A DNA stretch of 64,000 nt, from NCBI RefSeq assembly GCF_018555455.1, contig NZ_JAFEJU010000001.1:434001-498000 (forward strand), read 5' to 3'. Positions 52,373 through 62,009 of the stretch are shown piece by piece. Numbering within the stretch: position 1 is the stretch's first letter; the number at the start of each line of letters is the position of its first letter. The notes under the pieces are model-generated. The model did not search any database. It was not told the DNA's origin and saw only the letters and a list, made by a program, of their open reading frames with translations. The position numbers were made by a program, and so were the translations under genes. This stretch comes from Bifidobacterium colobi. GTDB taxonomy: Bacteria; Actinomycetota; Actinomycetes; Actinomycetales; Bifidobacteriaceae.

Positions 52373-54051
52373 TCGTCACCCGTTTACGTCAAATCGGCCT
52401 GCTGCTCATCGCCATGGCCATTGGCGCGATCGCATTCATTCAGATGTTTGAGCGCACCACGGAATCCTGGCCGGCCAGCTACACGATGCTGCTGTGCATT
52501 CCTGCCGTACTGTATCTCGTGTTGTGGGGGCTAACCGTCAAATTCCAGCCGTATGCCAGCCAATCCATCATGCCGTGCGTGCTGCTGCTCACCGCCATCG
52601 GTGTAACGATGATTGCGCGCATCGACCAGAGCATGACCACCCAAGTGGGTCAACGACAGCTCATGTGGCTGTGCATCGCACTGGTATTAAGCGGCCTGAT
52701 CATCGTGTTTCTGAAGGATTACCGCGTCCTGCGCCGCTTCTCCTACGTGTCGATGGTGGTCGGCCTGGTGTTGCTGCTCTCCCCGATGCTGCCGGTGCTC
52801 GGCCAAGAGGTCAACGGCGCACGCATCTGGGTGAAGATTCCCGGCTTGGGCCAGTTCCAGCCCGGCGAATTCGCCAAATTGTTCCTCGCGTTCTTCTTCG
52901 CCGCATACCTGTTCGATCACCGCGATCAGCTGGCGGTAGGCGGTAAGAAGATCCTCGGTCTGCAGCTGCCGCGCATCAAGGATCTGGGCCCGATCATCGT
53001 GGTATGGGTAGCCTCGATGGGCGTGTTGATTATGCAGCACGATCTGGGTACGTCGCTGATGTTCTTCGCCATGTTCGTGGCGATGCTGTACGCGGCAACC
53101 GGCCGCAAAAGCTGGATTGTAATCGGCCTGATTGCCTTCGCCGTAGGCGCGGTGCTTGCCGCCAGCGTATTCAGCCATGTTGGCCAGCGCGTTGACGCTT
53201 GGCTGCACCCGTTCAGCAACGAGCAGTACAACAAGCCGTACGGCGGCTCCTGGCAGCTCGTCACCGGCATTTTCGGTCTCGCATCCGGCGGCATGGTAGG
53301 CACCGGTCTCGGCCAAGGTCATCCGTCGCTGACCACCTTCGCCAATTCCGATTTCATCTACACCGCATTGGGTGAAGAGCTGGGATTGACCGGCGTGCTG
53401 GCGATCCTCATGCTGTACCTGATCATCATTGCATCCGGGTTCATCGCCGCCATGAAAATCAAGGATGGCTTCGGCAAGCTCCTGGCTTCCGGCCTCGTAT
53501 TCACGATGGCATTCCAAGTGTTCACCGTGGTTGGCGGCGTGACGCTGGTGATTCCGCTCACCGGTCTTACACTGCCCTACATGGCGGCCGGTGGCTCCAG
53601 CCTTATCGCCAACTATATTCTCGCGGCACTGCTGATTGTGATTTCCGATGCCGCCAATCAACCCGAGCCGGAGCTCACCTCCGAATCCTTCCAATACGAG
53701 GCGCTGGCGGTACTGCGCGACAAGGAACTTGAGGAGCGCGCCCGCGCCACCGAACCCATCGCCCGCCCGCGCACCGTTTCGGCCGCATCCGCGAACTCCT
53801 ATGATGTGCCTGATCTGTCCGACGACATCATCGATCGGACGCATCAGGCGTCAGAGAACACCAGTTCGTTGCAGGCCATCGTGGATACCACGCGTCACGC
53901 ACCAGGCGCCAACGATTTCGAAGCCGAGGCACGCACCACGCCGACTGGCATGCTGCCAACCTTGCCGTCAACGCCGCCGAATCCACCCGCCAATACCCAT
54001 CGTTCCACTCGTAAACATCACGGTCCTAGACATGGAGGTGCACGCGCATGA
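52369..54051 (+). CDS. rodA: SEDS-family peptidoglycan polymerase RodA/FtsW
   Basis: 560 residues with ten to twelve helices. SEDS signatures include GQEVNGARIWVKIPGLGQFQPGEFAK, the catalytic-loop region LGTSLMFF after MQHD, and FIYTALGEELGLTG. A cytosolic C-terminal tail of about 130 residues is Arg/Pro/Thr-rich. It polymerises lipid II with the transpeptidase encoded next. Operon position between pstP and pbpA is the conserved actinobacterial order, which favours RodA over FtsW. It overlaps both neighbours by four bases. Confidence 0.93.
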   Translation: MIVTRLRQIGLLLIAMAIGAIAFIQMFERTTESWPASYTMLLCIPAVLYLVLWGLTVKFQPYASQSIMPCVLLLTAIGVTMIARIDQSMTTQVGQRQLMWLCIALVLSGLIIVFLKDYRVLRRFSYVSMVVGLVLLLSPMLPVLGQEVNGARIWVKIPGLGQFQPGEFAKLFLAFFFAAYLFDHRDQLAVGGKKILGLQLPRIKDLGPIIVVWVASMGVLIMQHDLGTSLMFFAMFVAMLYAATGRKSWIVIGLIAFAVGAVLAASVFSHVGQRVDAWLHPFSNEQYNKPYGGSWQLVTGIFGLASGGMVGTGLGQGHPSLTTFANSDFIYTALGEELGLTGVLAILMLYLIIIASGFIAAMKIKDGFGKLLASGLVFTMAFQVFTVVGGVTLVIPLTGLTLPYMAAGGSSLIANYILAALLIVISDAANQPEPELTSESFQYEALAVLRDKELEERARATEPIARPRTVSAASANSYDVPDLSDDIIDRTHQASENTSSLQAIVDTTRHAPGANDFEAEARTTPTGMLPTLPSTPPNPPANTHRSTRKHHGPRHGGARA

Positions 54052-55514
54052 ATAAGTATCTGCGTCAGCTGTTCACCGCCGTGGTGTGCCTGTTCGTGGT
54101 GTTGGGACTCTCCTCGTCCATCATCATGGCGATTCGCGCCAACTCGCTCAACAGCGATACGCGCAACGCCCGTGCGCTCTACCATCAGCTGGGCGCCTAT
54201 CGTGGTGCGATTCTAGCCTCGGACGGCACGGTGATGGCGCAATCCGAACCGGTCAATGACGCATTCAAATACCAGCGCACCTACTCGAACGGCCCCCTGT
54301 ACGCTCCAGTCACCGGCTTCTTCTCCATCAATCAGACTGCTGATCGCGGCCTTGAAGCATCCCGTAACATGCTGCTCAGCGGTGAGGCCGATTCGCTGAT
54401 CTGGCAGCGCGCCAAGGCCATGCTCACCGGCAGCAGCAATCAGGGTGCCTCCATCGAAACGTCCATCGATCCCAAACTGCAGCAGGTGGCGTACGATCAA
54501 TTGAGCTCGCGCGACGGCGCTGCCGTGGCCATCGAAGTGAAAACCGGCCGCATTCTGGCCATGGTGAGCACACCAAGCTACGATCCGAACCAGCTGGCCA
54601 CCCACGATACGGACAGTGCCTCCAAGGCCTACAACGATCTGGCCGCCGGTGAGAACAGCCCGATGATCAACCGCGCCACCTCGCAGCTGTATCCGCCGGG
54701 GTCCACGTTCAAAACCATTGTGGCGGCAACCGCATTGGAAACCGGCAACTATCAGACCGATACCGAGATTCCTGCCGGTGCCACCTATACGCTGCCTGGC
54801 ACGAGCACGCAGCTGCCCAATGCCGAGGTGCAGGGCAATGGTACTGATGGCAAAATCACTCTGCAGAACGCCATCGCCTACTCGTCCAACACCGCGTTCG
54901 CTCAGCTCGGCGTGGCTTTGGGCGACGATCAGGTCAACGATATGGCCACCTCGCTCGGTTTCAACAGCACCATCACCATCGATGGCACCACGTCAACCGG
55001 CACGCCAATGACCGCCACCGCATCCTCCTTCCCCACCGACGTTACCGAAGACAAGGTTGCGCTGGCCTCGATCGGCCAGGGTGACACCAAGGCCACGCCG
55101 TTGCAGATGGCTATGGTGGCGCAGGCCATCGCCAACGATGGCAAACTACTGCGTCCTACGCTGGTCGATCGCGTGCGCGCCTCGGATTTGTCGGTTATCA
55201 GCCAAACCAATCCGCAGACCATGGGCAGAGTGTTCAGCAAGGATACGGCCGACAAGCTGACCACGATGATGGAAAGTGTGATTACGCAAACCTATCCGTC
55301 ACTGGCCATTAACGGCATCTCCATTGCCGCTAAAACCGGTACCGCGCAGATCGGCGAGGGCAATTCCAGCATCGATGGTTGGATCATCGGTTTTGCGCCC
55401 GCGGATGATCCTCAGATTGCCGTGGCGGTTATGGTACACAACACCGATCTACTCGGTTCGCTCGCAGCCGGCCCGATTATGCGCGCGATGATTCAGGAGG
55501 CACTGCAGCAATGA
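54048..55514 (+). CDS. pbpA: Class B penicillin-binding protein PbpA
   Basis: 488 residues. An N-terminal membrane anchor (FTAVVCLFVVLGLSSSIIM) precedes a dimerisation segment and the transpeptidase domain with GSTFK (SxxK, catalytic Ser), SSN in AYSSNTAFAQ, and KTGTAQ. It cross-links peptides of the glycan made by RodA. The size matches mycobacterial PbpA. Start and stop overlap rodA and pknA by four bases each. Confidence 0.95.
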   Translation: MNKYLRQLFTAVVCLFVVLGLSSSIIMAIRANSLNSDTRNARALYHQLGAYRGAILASDGTVMAQSEPVNDAFKYQRTYSNGPLYAPVTGFFSINQTADRGLEASRNMLLSGEADSLIWQRAKAMLTGSSNQGASIETSIDPKLQQVAYDQLSSRDGAAVAIEVKTGRILAMVSTPSYDPNQLATHDTDSASKAYNDLAAGENSPMINRATSQLYPPGSTFKTIVAATALETGNYQTDTEIPAGATYTLPGTSTQLPNAEVQGNGTDGKITLQNAIAYSSNTAFAQLGVALGDDQVNDMATSLGFNSTITIDGTTSTGTPMTATASSFPTDVTEDKVALASIGQGDTKATPLQMAMVAQAIANDGKLLRPTLVDRVRASDLSVISQTNPQTMGRVFSKDTADKLTTMMESVITQTYPSLAINGISIAAKTGTAQIGEGNSSIDGWIIGFAPADDPQIAVAVMVHNTDLLGSLAAGPIMRAMIQEALQQ

Positions 55515-56461
55515 GACTGATTGAAGGACAGCTTATTCATCGCCGATACCGCCTGGACGCACGTCTGGCTCAAGGCGGCATGGGAGAGGTCTGGAAGGGC
55601 TACGACATTCAGCTCGGCCGGCCGGTAGCCATCAAGGCGTTACGCTCCGATGCCACGAATGCCGAGGCCAAGTTGCGCAGACTGCGTGCGGAAGCGCATA
55701 ATTCCGCCAATCTTGCGCATCCGAATATCGCCGCGCTGTTTGAGTACTACGAGCATGATGGCATTGGTTTCCTCATTATGGAATATGTGCCTTCGCGCTC
55801 TCTGGCCGACTTGTTCCATGAGAAGGGTGCGATGGAGCCCACCGAGCTGCTGCCGATTCTGATTCAGACGGCGCGCGGCCTGTTCGTGGCCCATTCGCAT
55901 GGCGTGATTCACCGTGACGTGAAACCCGCCAACATCATGGTGTCGGACAGTGGCGAAGTGAAGATCACCGACTTCGGCGTGAGCTACTCCACCGGTCAGG
56001 GGCAAATCACCCAGGACGGCATGGTGGTGGGCACCGCCCAGTACATCTCCCCCGAGCAGGCGCAAGGCAAGCAGGCCACGCCGCAATCGGATATTTATTC
56101 GCTGGGCGTTGTGGCGTACGAGGGATTGTCCGGCCATCGCCCATTCACCGGCGCCACTCCGGTGGATATCGCCGCCGCGCACGTGAACAATCCGGTGCCG
56201 CCATTGCCTGACTCAGTGGACGTTCAGCTGCGTGAATTCGTCATGTCCATGCTGGCCAAGGATCCGCTCGACCGGCCGAAGGATGCGCTGGTGGTGTCCC
56301 GCACGCTGGCCCGCATCGAACGCCGACTGCTCGACCAGCAAACCGAAATGACCGATCAGACCATCGTTACCAAGGGAATGCGCATCCCCCGCAGGGTGAT
56401 GAGCACGCCACGAATCGTTTTGGATACTCCTGCTTCACGATTGGGAGGAAATAAGCAATGA
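55511..56461 (+). CDS. pknA: Ser/Thr protein kinase PknA-like
   Basis: 316 residues with a Hanks-type kinase domain: glycine loop AQGGMGEVWKG, VAIKALR, HRDVKPANIMV, DFGVSYS and APE-like SPEQAQG. Unlike mycobacterial PknA it has no evident membrane helix after the kinase domain; the C-terminus is a short basic tail ending RLGGNKQ. It probably works with PknB to phosphorylate division and wall proteins. Overlaps pbpA and pknB by four bases. Confidence 0.93.
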   Translation: MRLIEGQLIHRRYRLDARLAQGGMGEVWKGYDIQLGRPVAIKALRSDATNAEAKLRRLRAEAHNSANLAHPNIAALFEYYEHDGIGFLIMEYVPSRSLADLFHEKGAMEPTELLPILIQTARGLFVAHSHGVIHRDVKPANIMVSDSGEVKITDFGVSYSTGQGQITQDGMVVGTAQYISPEQAQGKQATPQSDIYSLGVVAYEGLSGHRPFTGATPVDIAAAHVNNPVPPLPDSVDVQLREFVMSMLAKDPLDRPKDALVVSRTLARIERRLLDQQTEMTDQTIVTKGMRIPRRVMSTPRIVLDTPASRLGGNKQ

Positions 56462-58488
56462 GCAACATGCCTAACGCACTGGCCGGAGGCCGCTACCAGC
56501 TTGGCCAGCTCATCGGACGCGGCGGCATGGCCGAGGTCCGCATCGCGCTTGACACCCGTCTGGGGCGTACCGTGGCCGTGAAGATCATGCGCGCCGAACT
56601 CGCCAATGATGAAATCTTCCTTGCCCGCTTCCGCCGTGAAGCGCGCTCCGTAGCGCAGATGAACAACCCGAATATCGTCAACATCTATGATTCGGGCGAG
56701 GAAACCATCACCACCGATGCCGGCGACACCGAGCGCCTGCCTTACATCGTGATGGAATACGTCAAGGGTCAGACCCTGCGCGATATCATCAAGGTGAACG
56801 GTGCACTGAGCCAGCGCGACTGCGAACAGGTGATGCTCGGCGTCTTAAGCGCCCTCGACTATTCGCATCGTATGGGCATTATCCACCGTGATATCAAGCC
56901 CGGCAACATCATGATTTCCGAGCAGGGCGTGGTCAAGGTCATGGACTTCGGCATCGCCCGCGCATTGGATGATTCCGCAGCCACCATGACCCAGTCGCAG
57001 GGCGTGGTGGGCACCGCACAGTACCTCTCCCCCGAGCAGGCGCGCGGCGAGGCCGTGGACATGCGCTCCGACCTGTATTCCGCAGGCTGCGTGCTCTACG
57101 AGATGCTGACCGGGCGCCCGCCGTTCACCGGCGACTCCGCCGTGGCCATCGCCTACCAGCACGTCTCCGAGGTGGCGACTCCGCCGAGCGCTGTGGTACC
57201 GGGCCTGCCGAAGATGTGGGATTCCATCGTGGCCAAGGCTATGGCGAAGGATCGCCAGAACCGCTATGCCACGGCCGGCGAGTTCAAGAACGACATTCTC
57301 ACCTACATGAACGGTGGCGTGCCGGTGGCCGCCGCGTTCAACCCGCTGACGGACCTGTCCAATGTGAAGGCTCGTAAGGAAGCCGAACGCGAACAGCCCA
57401 CTGCCGCGATTTCCCAGCCAACTCAAGCATTCAACCCGGTAACCGGGCAGTTCGAACAAGTGCCGCCGACCAACGCGGCCCAGCAGAATGCGCTGAAAAC
57501 ACGTGCCGAGCAGCGTGCAGCCGCGGCTAAGGCCAAAAAGAAGAAGCAGATCATCATCGGCTCGATCATTGGCGCCATCGCTGTTATTGCCATTGTGGTG
57601 GGATTGGTGTTTGCGCTGGGCGGCTCCCACAAGAACACCGCCGAGATGGTCACCGTGCCGGAATGCACTGCCACAACCTCCAAGGACGGCTTGGAGGCCA
57701 AGCTGAACGCATTGGGCCTCAAGATGGTGGAGAAGCAGGATACCGATTCCACCGAGGCGGAAGGCACCTGCACCAAGATGAGCCCGAAGGCCGGCAGCAA
57801 GGTGGCCAAGGGCTCTAGCGTGAGTGTCTGGTTCTCCGCCGGCCCGCAGTCCGTCTCCGTGCCGGATGTGAAGGGCATGAGCCAGAGCGAGGCGCGCGCC
57901 AAGCTGGAAAAGGCTGGATTCAAGGTGAGCTCTTCGGTCAAGACCGAGGACAGCGCCGACATCGACAAGGATGAGGTGACCCGCACCGATCCGGCCGCAG
58001 GCTCCCCAGCCACCAAGGGATCCACCATCACGATTTACGTATCGTCCGGTATGACCAGCATGCCGAACCTCGTCGGGCAGTCCAAGGATGCGGCATTGTC
58101 GCAGTACAACGGCAAGTTCAACTTCGTGGTGGAAACCGAAGCCTCCGATTCGGTGCCGTCCGGCTCCATCACCCGCACGAACCCTGCCGCCGGCTCGACC
58201 ATTGAGCAGGGCAGCACGATTACCATCTGGGTGTCCACCGGCAAGGAGAAGGTCACCGTGCCGTCCATCAGCGCAGGTACCGATTACGCCACCGCCAAGC
58301 TGCAGCTGGAAGCCGTGGGACTGGTCGCGGCAACCAACGGACCCACCGATAGCAGCGCTGTGGTGGTCAGCATCGACCCCGGTGCCGGCAGCCAAGTGGA
58401 TAAGGGATCCACGGTGACCATCACCACCAAGGCCGGCGCATCCGGCAACGGTAACGGCACCAACAATGGCGGCGCCACTGGCGAGTAA
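56458..58488 (+). CDS. pknB: Ser/Thr protein kinase PknB with four PASTA domains
   Basis: 676 residues. Kinase domain at 1-280 (GRGGMAEVRIALD, VAVKIMR, HRDIKPGNIMI, DFGIARA), a Gln/Ala/Pro linker with Thr residues, a membrane helix near residue 370 and four extracellular PASTA repeats (~390-655; for example VPDVKGMSQSEARAKLEKAG and VPSISAGTDYATAKLQLEAVG) that sense muropeptides or lipid II. The first repeat carries two cysteines (PECTATT, GTCTKM) that may form a disulfide. A Gly/Asn-rich tail ends the protein. Last gene of the operon, followed by a strong terminator. Confidence 0.96.
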   Translation: MSNMPNALAGGRYQLGQLIGRGGMAEVRIALDTRLGRTVAVKIMRAELANDEIFLARFRREARSVAQMNNPNIVNIYDSGEETITTDAGDTERLPYIVMEYVKGQTLRDIIKVNGALSQRDCEQVMLGVLSALDYSHRMGIIHRDIKPGNIMISEQGVVKVMDFGIARALDDSAATMTQSQGVVGTAQYLSPEQARGEAVDMRSDLYSAGCVLYEMLTGRPPFTGDSAVAIAYQHVSEVATPPSAVVPGLPKMWDSIVAKAMAKDRQNRYATAGEFKNDILTYMNGGVPVAAAFNPLTDLSNVKARKEAEREQPTAAISQPTQAFNPVTGQFEQVPPTNAAQQNALKTRAEQRAAAAKAKKKKQIIIGSIIGAIAVIAIVVGLVFALGGSHKNTAEMVTVPECTATTSKDGLEAKLNALGLKMVEKQDTDSTEAEGTCTKMSPKAGSKVAKGSSVSVWFSAGPQSVSVPDVKGMSQSEARAKLEKAGFKVSSSVKTEDSADIDKDEVTRTDPAAGSPATKGSTITIYVSSGMTSMPNLVGQSKDAALSQYNGKFNFVVETEASDSVPSGSITRTNPAAGSTIEQGSTITIWVSTGKEKVTVPSISAGTDYATAKLQLEAVGLVAATNGPTDSSAVVVSIDPGAGSQVDKGSTVTITTKAGASGNGNGTNNGGATGE

Positions 58489-58575
58489 TCGCCAAGCCAC
58501 CTCCCTCATCAGAGGGAGGCAAGAATGAGGGAGCCGTCAGCCTTAAGGCTGACTGAGGGAGACCTCACAACGACG

Positions 58576-58611
58576 AAAGGCACCAGCTTTCACGCTGGTG
58601 CCTTTGCTTTA
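58576..58611. terminator. Terminator after pknB
   Basis: AAAGGCACCAGC (58576-58587), loop TTTCAC, GCTGGTGCCTTT, then GCTTTATT. The converging amidotransferase gene ends at 58628, so it may serve both. Confidence 0.88.
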
Positions 58612-58627
58612 TTACAACCAGTACCGA

Positions 58628-59272
58628 CTACTTCGTTACCTTCGGCTGCAATCCTGCGGACTTAGCCACAGCGTTCTCCTGCCCGCACACCTTCAGCCAA
58701 TTGGCCAGCAGACGGTAGCCATCCTGTGTCATCACCGATTCGGGGTGGAACTGCACCGCATACATGCGCTTGCCCTTGACCTTCACGCCCTGCACAATGT
58801 GGTCGCCCACGGTCCACGCGGTCACCACCAATGTATCCGGCACGGAATCAGGCTCCACGGCCAGCGAATGGTAGCGGGTGGCAGTCATCGGATTGGCCAC
58901 CCCCTCGAAAATCTCATCATCGATATGTTCCACTTGGCTGGTCTTGCCATGCATAATCGTGGGCGCATGGTCCACCGTGCAGCCATACACTTCAGCGAGC
59001 GCCTGCAAACCAAGGCACACACCGAACATCGGCACATCCTGAGCCGCGCACAGTCGAATCATATCCTCACTGGCACCGGAATCAGCCGGAGCACCAGGTC
59101 CCGGGGAGATCAGCACGCCGTCGTACCCATCCAGCACACCGGGGGCGGCGGGATCGATGGCATCATTGCGCACCACGTCCACCGTGGCACCAAGGGTTTT
59201 CAAATAGCCCACAATCGTATATACGAACGAATCGTAGTTGTCCACCACCAGAATGTGCGCGGAATCGGTCAT
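58628..59272 (-). CDS. Class I glutamine amidotransferase (TrpG/PabA-like)
   Basis: 214 residues. The catalytic triad is visible: Cys in FGVCLGLQA, His and Glu in FHPESV; ISPGPGAP and VDNYDSFVYT are TrpG/PabA signatures. Such subunits supply ammonia to anthranilate or aminodeoxychorismate synthase. No TrpE or PabB partner lies here; the same gene is found beside pknB in mycobacteria (trpG), so placement follows conserved synteny rather than a biosynthetic operon. The start at 59272 has AGGAG upstream. Confidence 0.93.
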   Translation of the reverse strand: MTDSAHILVVDNYDSFVYTIVGYLKTLGATVDVVRNDAIDPAAPGVLDGYDGVLISPGPGAPADSGASEDMIRLCAAQDVPMFGVCLGLQALAEVYGCTVDHAPTIMHGKTSQVEHIDDEIFEGVANPMTATRYHSLAVEPDSVPDTLVVTAWTVGDHIVQGVKVKGKRMYAVQFHPESVMTQDGYRLLANWLKVCGQENAVAKSAGLQPKVTK

Positions 59273-59325
59273 ACTGCTCTCCTTGAAGTCGCTTTGCCTG
59301 CCATACTACTTCAGGTGCGCCGGCT

Positions 59326-60486
59326 TTACTCCGGTACGGCCACGAAGTTCGACATCTGATTGAGGAATGGAATGTTCGCGGCACTCCACGGGAACACCCA
59401 TTGGAACAGTGCGGCGGCCGCGGCGAACAGCAGCAATGTCAACAGCAGCCAGCGAATCGGCGCGACACCGGGCTGCAGACGCAGCAGCGTGCCGTAGATG
59501 CTGGCATCCGGGCGGCGGCGTTCGCCCAGTTTGATGGCCCGCAATACCGGCCAGCGCCATGCCACGGCGGCGGCGATGAACAGAATCAGCCATGCGAGGA
59601 GCGCTGCGAATACCACTTTGTCGAGCGAACCGATGCGCGAAGCCAGCGAGGGGGAATCATTGATGGCGAACTTCACATTGCCGGAAGCATCGGTAGTGGC
59701 CAGTTCCTTCGGCACGCCATCGGAAACTTTGGCCCAGTAGGCAAGTTCGCCATAGCTGATCCAACGATGCGTCGGCGTGGTGTACTTCGGCTCGCATGTG
59801 GTCATGGTGATCATGCGCTTGGTGGGTTCGGCGTTCGGATTCTCAGGGTTGGCGGCGATGACGCGCACTTCGGTGGGCAGCACGATCTCGTAGCGCGTGT
59901 AATGGTAGACATACCAATAATCCTTGGTGCGCACGATGATGGCATCGCCCTCCTGGAGCTTGTCCACATCACCGAGCGGCTGACCATAGCCGTTACGGTG
60001 ACCTGCGAGCGCAAAATTGCCTAGCTGACCGGGCAGCTGCGATGTTTGGTAATGCCCGAGTCCGTGGCGATTAATCTGTTCGAGCGTAGTGCCTTCCACC
60101 AGATTGCGGTGCCACTGACTACCGAAGCGGGGAATGTACACCTGCGCGATCAGGTCGCCGTACTTGGGGTCTTTAGGCTGTACCGGCGGATCGCCCTGCT
60201 GTGCTTTGGCTATAGCGGTGCTGCCGTTGCCATCCGAGCCCGGAGCCGACCATTCGGCGGATTGCGTGGTCTGATTCTGCGCCTGTTCGGCTTCAACACC
60301 GGTCCACCACATTTGCCAGACGATATACAGCGCGCAAATCGCCGCTGCGGTGAGCAGCAGCTCGGCCAGAATGCCTAAGGCCTGCCAGAGCGGACCTCGA
60401 CGTGTCTGCATGCCGGCATTGGTGCCGACGCTGGTGACTGCTGCGCCCCGTGCCTGTGAGGTGCGGCCATGTGCTCCATGTCTCAT
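59326..60486 (-). CDS. Class E sortase
   Basis: 386 residues. An N-terminal helix (ALGILAELLLTAAAICALYIV) is followed by the sortase barrel with GHRNGYG (His), TTCEP (catalytic Cys) and HRW (Arg). Class E sortases of actinobacteria attach surface proteins to the wall, usually at LAXTG-like signals. Unusually, two further hydrophobic helices (VVFAALLAWLILFIAAAVAW and WLLLTLLLFAAAAALFQWVF) follow the catalytic domain. The propeller protein at 9704-11785, ending LSLTG, is a possible substrate. The DUF881 gene ends eight bases upstream of this start region. Confidence 0.9.
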   Translation of the reverse strand: MRHGAHGRTSQARGAAVTSVGTNAGMQTRRGPLWQALGILAELLLTAAAICALYIVWQMWWTGVEAEQAQNQTTQSAEWSAPGSDGNGSTAIAKAQQGDPPVQPKDPKYGDLIAQVYIPRFGSQWHRNLVEGTTLEQINRHGLGHYQTSQLPGQLGNFALAGHRNGYGQPLGDVDKLQEGDAIIVRTKDYWYVYHYTRYEIVLPTEVRVIAANPENPNAEPTKRMITMTTCEPKYTTPTHRWISYGELAYWAKVSDGVPKELATTDASGNVKFAINDSPSLASRIGSLDKVVFAALLAWLILFIAAAVAWRWPVLRAIKLGERRRPDASIYGTLLRLQPGVAPIRWLLLTLLLFAAAAALFQWVFPWSAANIPFLNQMSNFVAVPE

Positions 60487-60494
60487 AAACGCTG

Positions 60495-61301
60495 TTACTC
60501 CCCGCCCTTGGTTTTCGACGTGTCGACCGTGGCGTATTTGAACTGCTGCAGCAATGCCGTGGTGGCCTCAAACTGCAGATTCTCTTTGTTTTCCACCTTA
60601 TAGCCAATGCCGAATGCGCTCACATACTGCTTCAAGATCGTAATGGCTTGGGAGTCGTTGAGCGCTTTGCGCATCGACGCCGGGTCACCGATGGCGGAGA
60701 TGGTGAAGGGCGGCGCGTATTTCTTACCGTGGATGGACAATACATTGCCCGAGCAAATCACGGCGGAATTAAACAGCACGCGCTGATCCATGATTTTCAT
60801 GGACTCTGCTCCACCGGCCCACAACGCGTTCACCACCGATTCCACATCCTGCTGATGAATCACATAATCATTGATATTGGCCGTGGTGCCGTTGTCGTTC
60901 ACCGCGTTCTCCCAGAGCGGTGAATCATCCAGCGTTACTGTCAGGCCCGGTCCGGAAACCGCGGGGAGCATCAGGCTGGCGTCACTGTTGGCGTCCGTGC
61001 TGGTCTCGGCATTGGAGCCGCTATTCGAATTGCCGGTGCCGTTCTTGTTTGAGCCCGTTGCGCCCAGCGCGTCAGTAAGATTATTAACCTGCTTTTGCAG
61101 ATCATTCACATCATTCTGCAGCTGGGAGACCTCGGCCACACTATGTTCCACAAGGTCGGCGGTGTCATTGTTCACCGTGGTGGTGCGGTTCACGCGCACA
61201 TTGGTGCTCAGCAGGAATCCGGTAAGCGCAATGACCACGAACGCGGCGGCACCACTGAGCCACGAGCGGCGTGCGCTATGTTTTCCTTGGTGCCTGGCCA
61301 T
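60495..61301 (-). CDS. DUF881 membrane protein
   Basis: 268 residues: a basic N-terminus, one membrane helix (LSGAAAFVVIALTGFLLST), a coiled coil (SQLQNDVNDLQKQVNNLTDAL) and an extracytoplasmic DUF881 domain (SGPGLTVTLDD, VNALWAGGAESMKIMDQRV, GKKYAPPFTISAIGDP). Homologues next to crgA in mycobacteria (Rv0012-type) are linked to division. The ATG at 61301 is used; a GTG at 61319 is possible. Probably co-transcribed with the sortase gene, nine bases away. Confidence 0.9.
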   Translation of the reverse strand: MARHQGKHSARRSWLSGAAAFVVIALTGFLLSTNVRVNRTTTVNNDTADLVEHSVAEVSQLQNDVNDLQKQVNNLTDALGATGSNKNGTGNSNSGSNAETSTDANSDASLMLPAVSGPGLTVTLDDSPLWENAVNDNGTTANINDYVIHQQDVESVVNALWAGGAESMKIMDQRVLFNSAVICSGNVLSIHGKKYAPPFTISAIGDPASMRKALNDSQAITILKQYVSAFGIGYKVENKENLQFEATTALLQQFKYATVDTSKTKGGE

Positions 61302-61389
61302 AATAATCCCGTCTTTCACACGGTGTGTTCACCGGTTTCGAGTCTAGCCACTATTATGACTTTTAGCCTACTGAATGGAGAATACGCTG

Positions 61390-61857
61390 ATGGCTGACGA
61401 AGAGCTGCACGAAAACGACTCGCAGGACCAGAAGGACTGGCAAAACGAGGTTTCCACCGATGACGCTAAGGCCAGCAAGGCCGATAAGGACGCCGCTGAG
61501 ACCGCTGCCGAGGAATCCGAGGAGGATGAGACCTACGGCGTCGATATGGATCAGGTGCAGGCTGTGCTGAACGCCACCGCCGACAAGTCCACCCTGACTC
61601 CGCAGATGCAGCGCATGATGAACCGTCAGGCTGAGAACACCAAGCGCGTTGAGGAAACCATCAAGGGCACCAAGTCCAATCCTCGCTGGTTCGTGCCGGT
61701 GTTCTGCGCCTTCATGGTCATTGGCCTGATTTGGTGCGTGGTGTACTACCTCTCCCCGTCCGGCGCATGGCCGATTCCGAACATCGGTGCATGGAATCTG
61801 GCTATTGGCTTTGCGCTGATTATGATCGGCTTCCTGATGACGATGGGCTGGCGCTGA
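61390..61857 (+). CDS. crgA: Cell-division protein CrgA
   Basis: 155 residues. A long acidic N-terminus (Asp/Glu/Ala-rich) precedes the CrgA core: KSNPRWFVPVFCAFMVIGLIW, a loop PSGAWPIPNIGAWN and a second helix ending MTMGWR. CrgA is a two-helix division protein that recruits FtsI and FtsQ-type partners. Relatives are usually ~90 residues; the extra ~70 acidic residues are notable. The ATG at 61390 has GGAG about ten bases upstream. Divergent from the DUF881 gene. Confidence 0.93.
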   Translation: MADEELHENDSQDQKDWQNEVSTDDAKASKADKDAAETAAEESEEDETYGVDMDQVQAVLNATADKSTLTPQMQRMMNRQAENTKRVEETIKGTKSNPRWFVPVFCAFMVIGLIWCVVYYLSPSGAWPIPNIGAWNLAIGFALIMIGFLMTMGWR

Positions 61858-61903
61858 GTTCGCTGCTCACAATCTCGGGTTCGTTCCAGATTGTTGTGTT
61901 GAT

Positions 61904-61937
61904 AACCGACTTCCCGTATTGGGGAGTCGGTTTTTTG
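61904..61937 (+). terminator. Terminator of crgA
   Basis: ACCGACTTCCC, loop GTATTG, GGGAGTCGGT followed by TTTTTG directly downstream of crgA. Confidence 0.88.
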
Positions 61938-62009
61938 TTTGCCGCTATGCACCCCGTATCCGATGGTGGGGTTCCCATCACGGTGTATAACTACCGCCCT
62001 CATGGGGAT

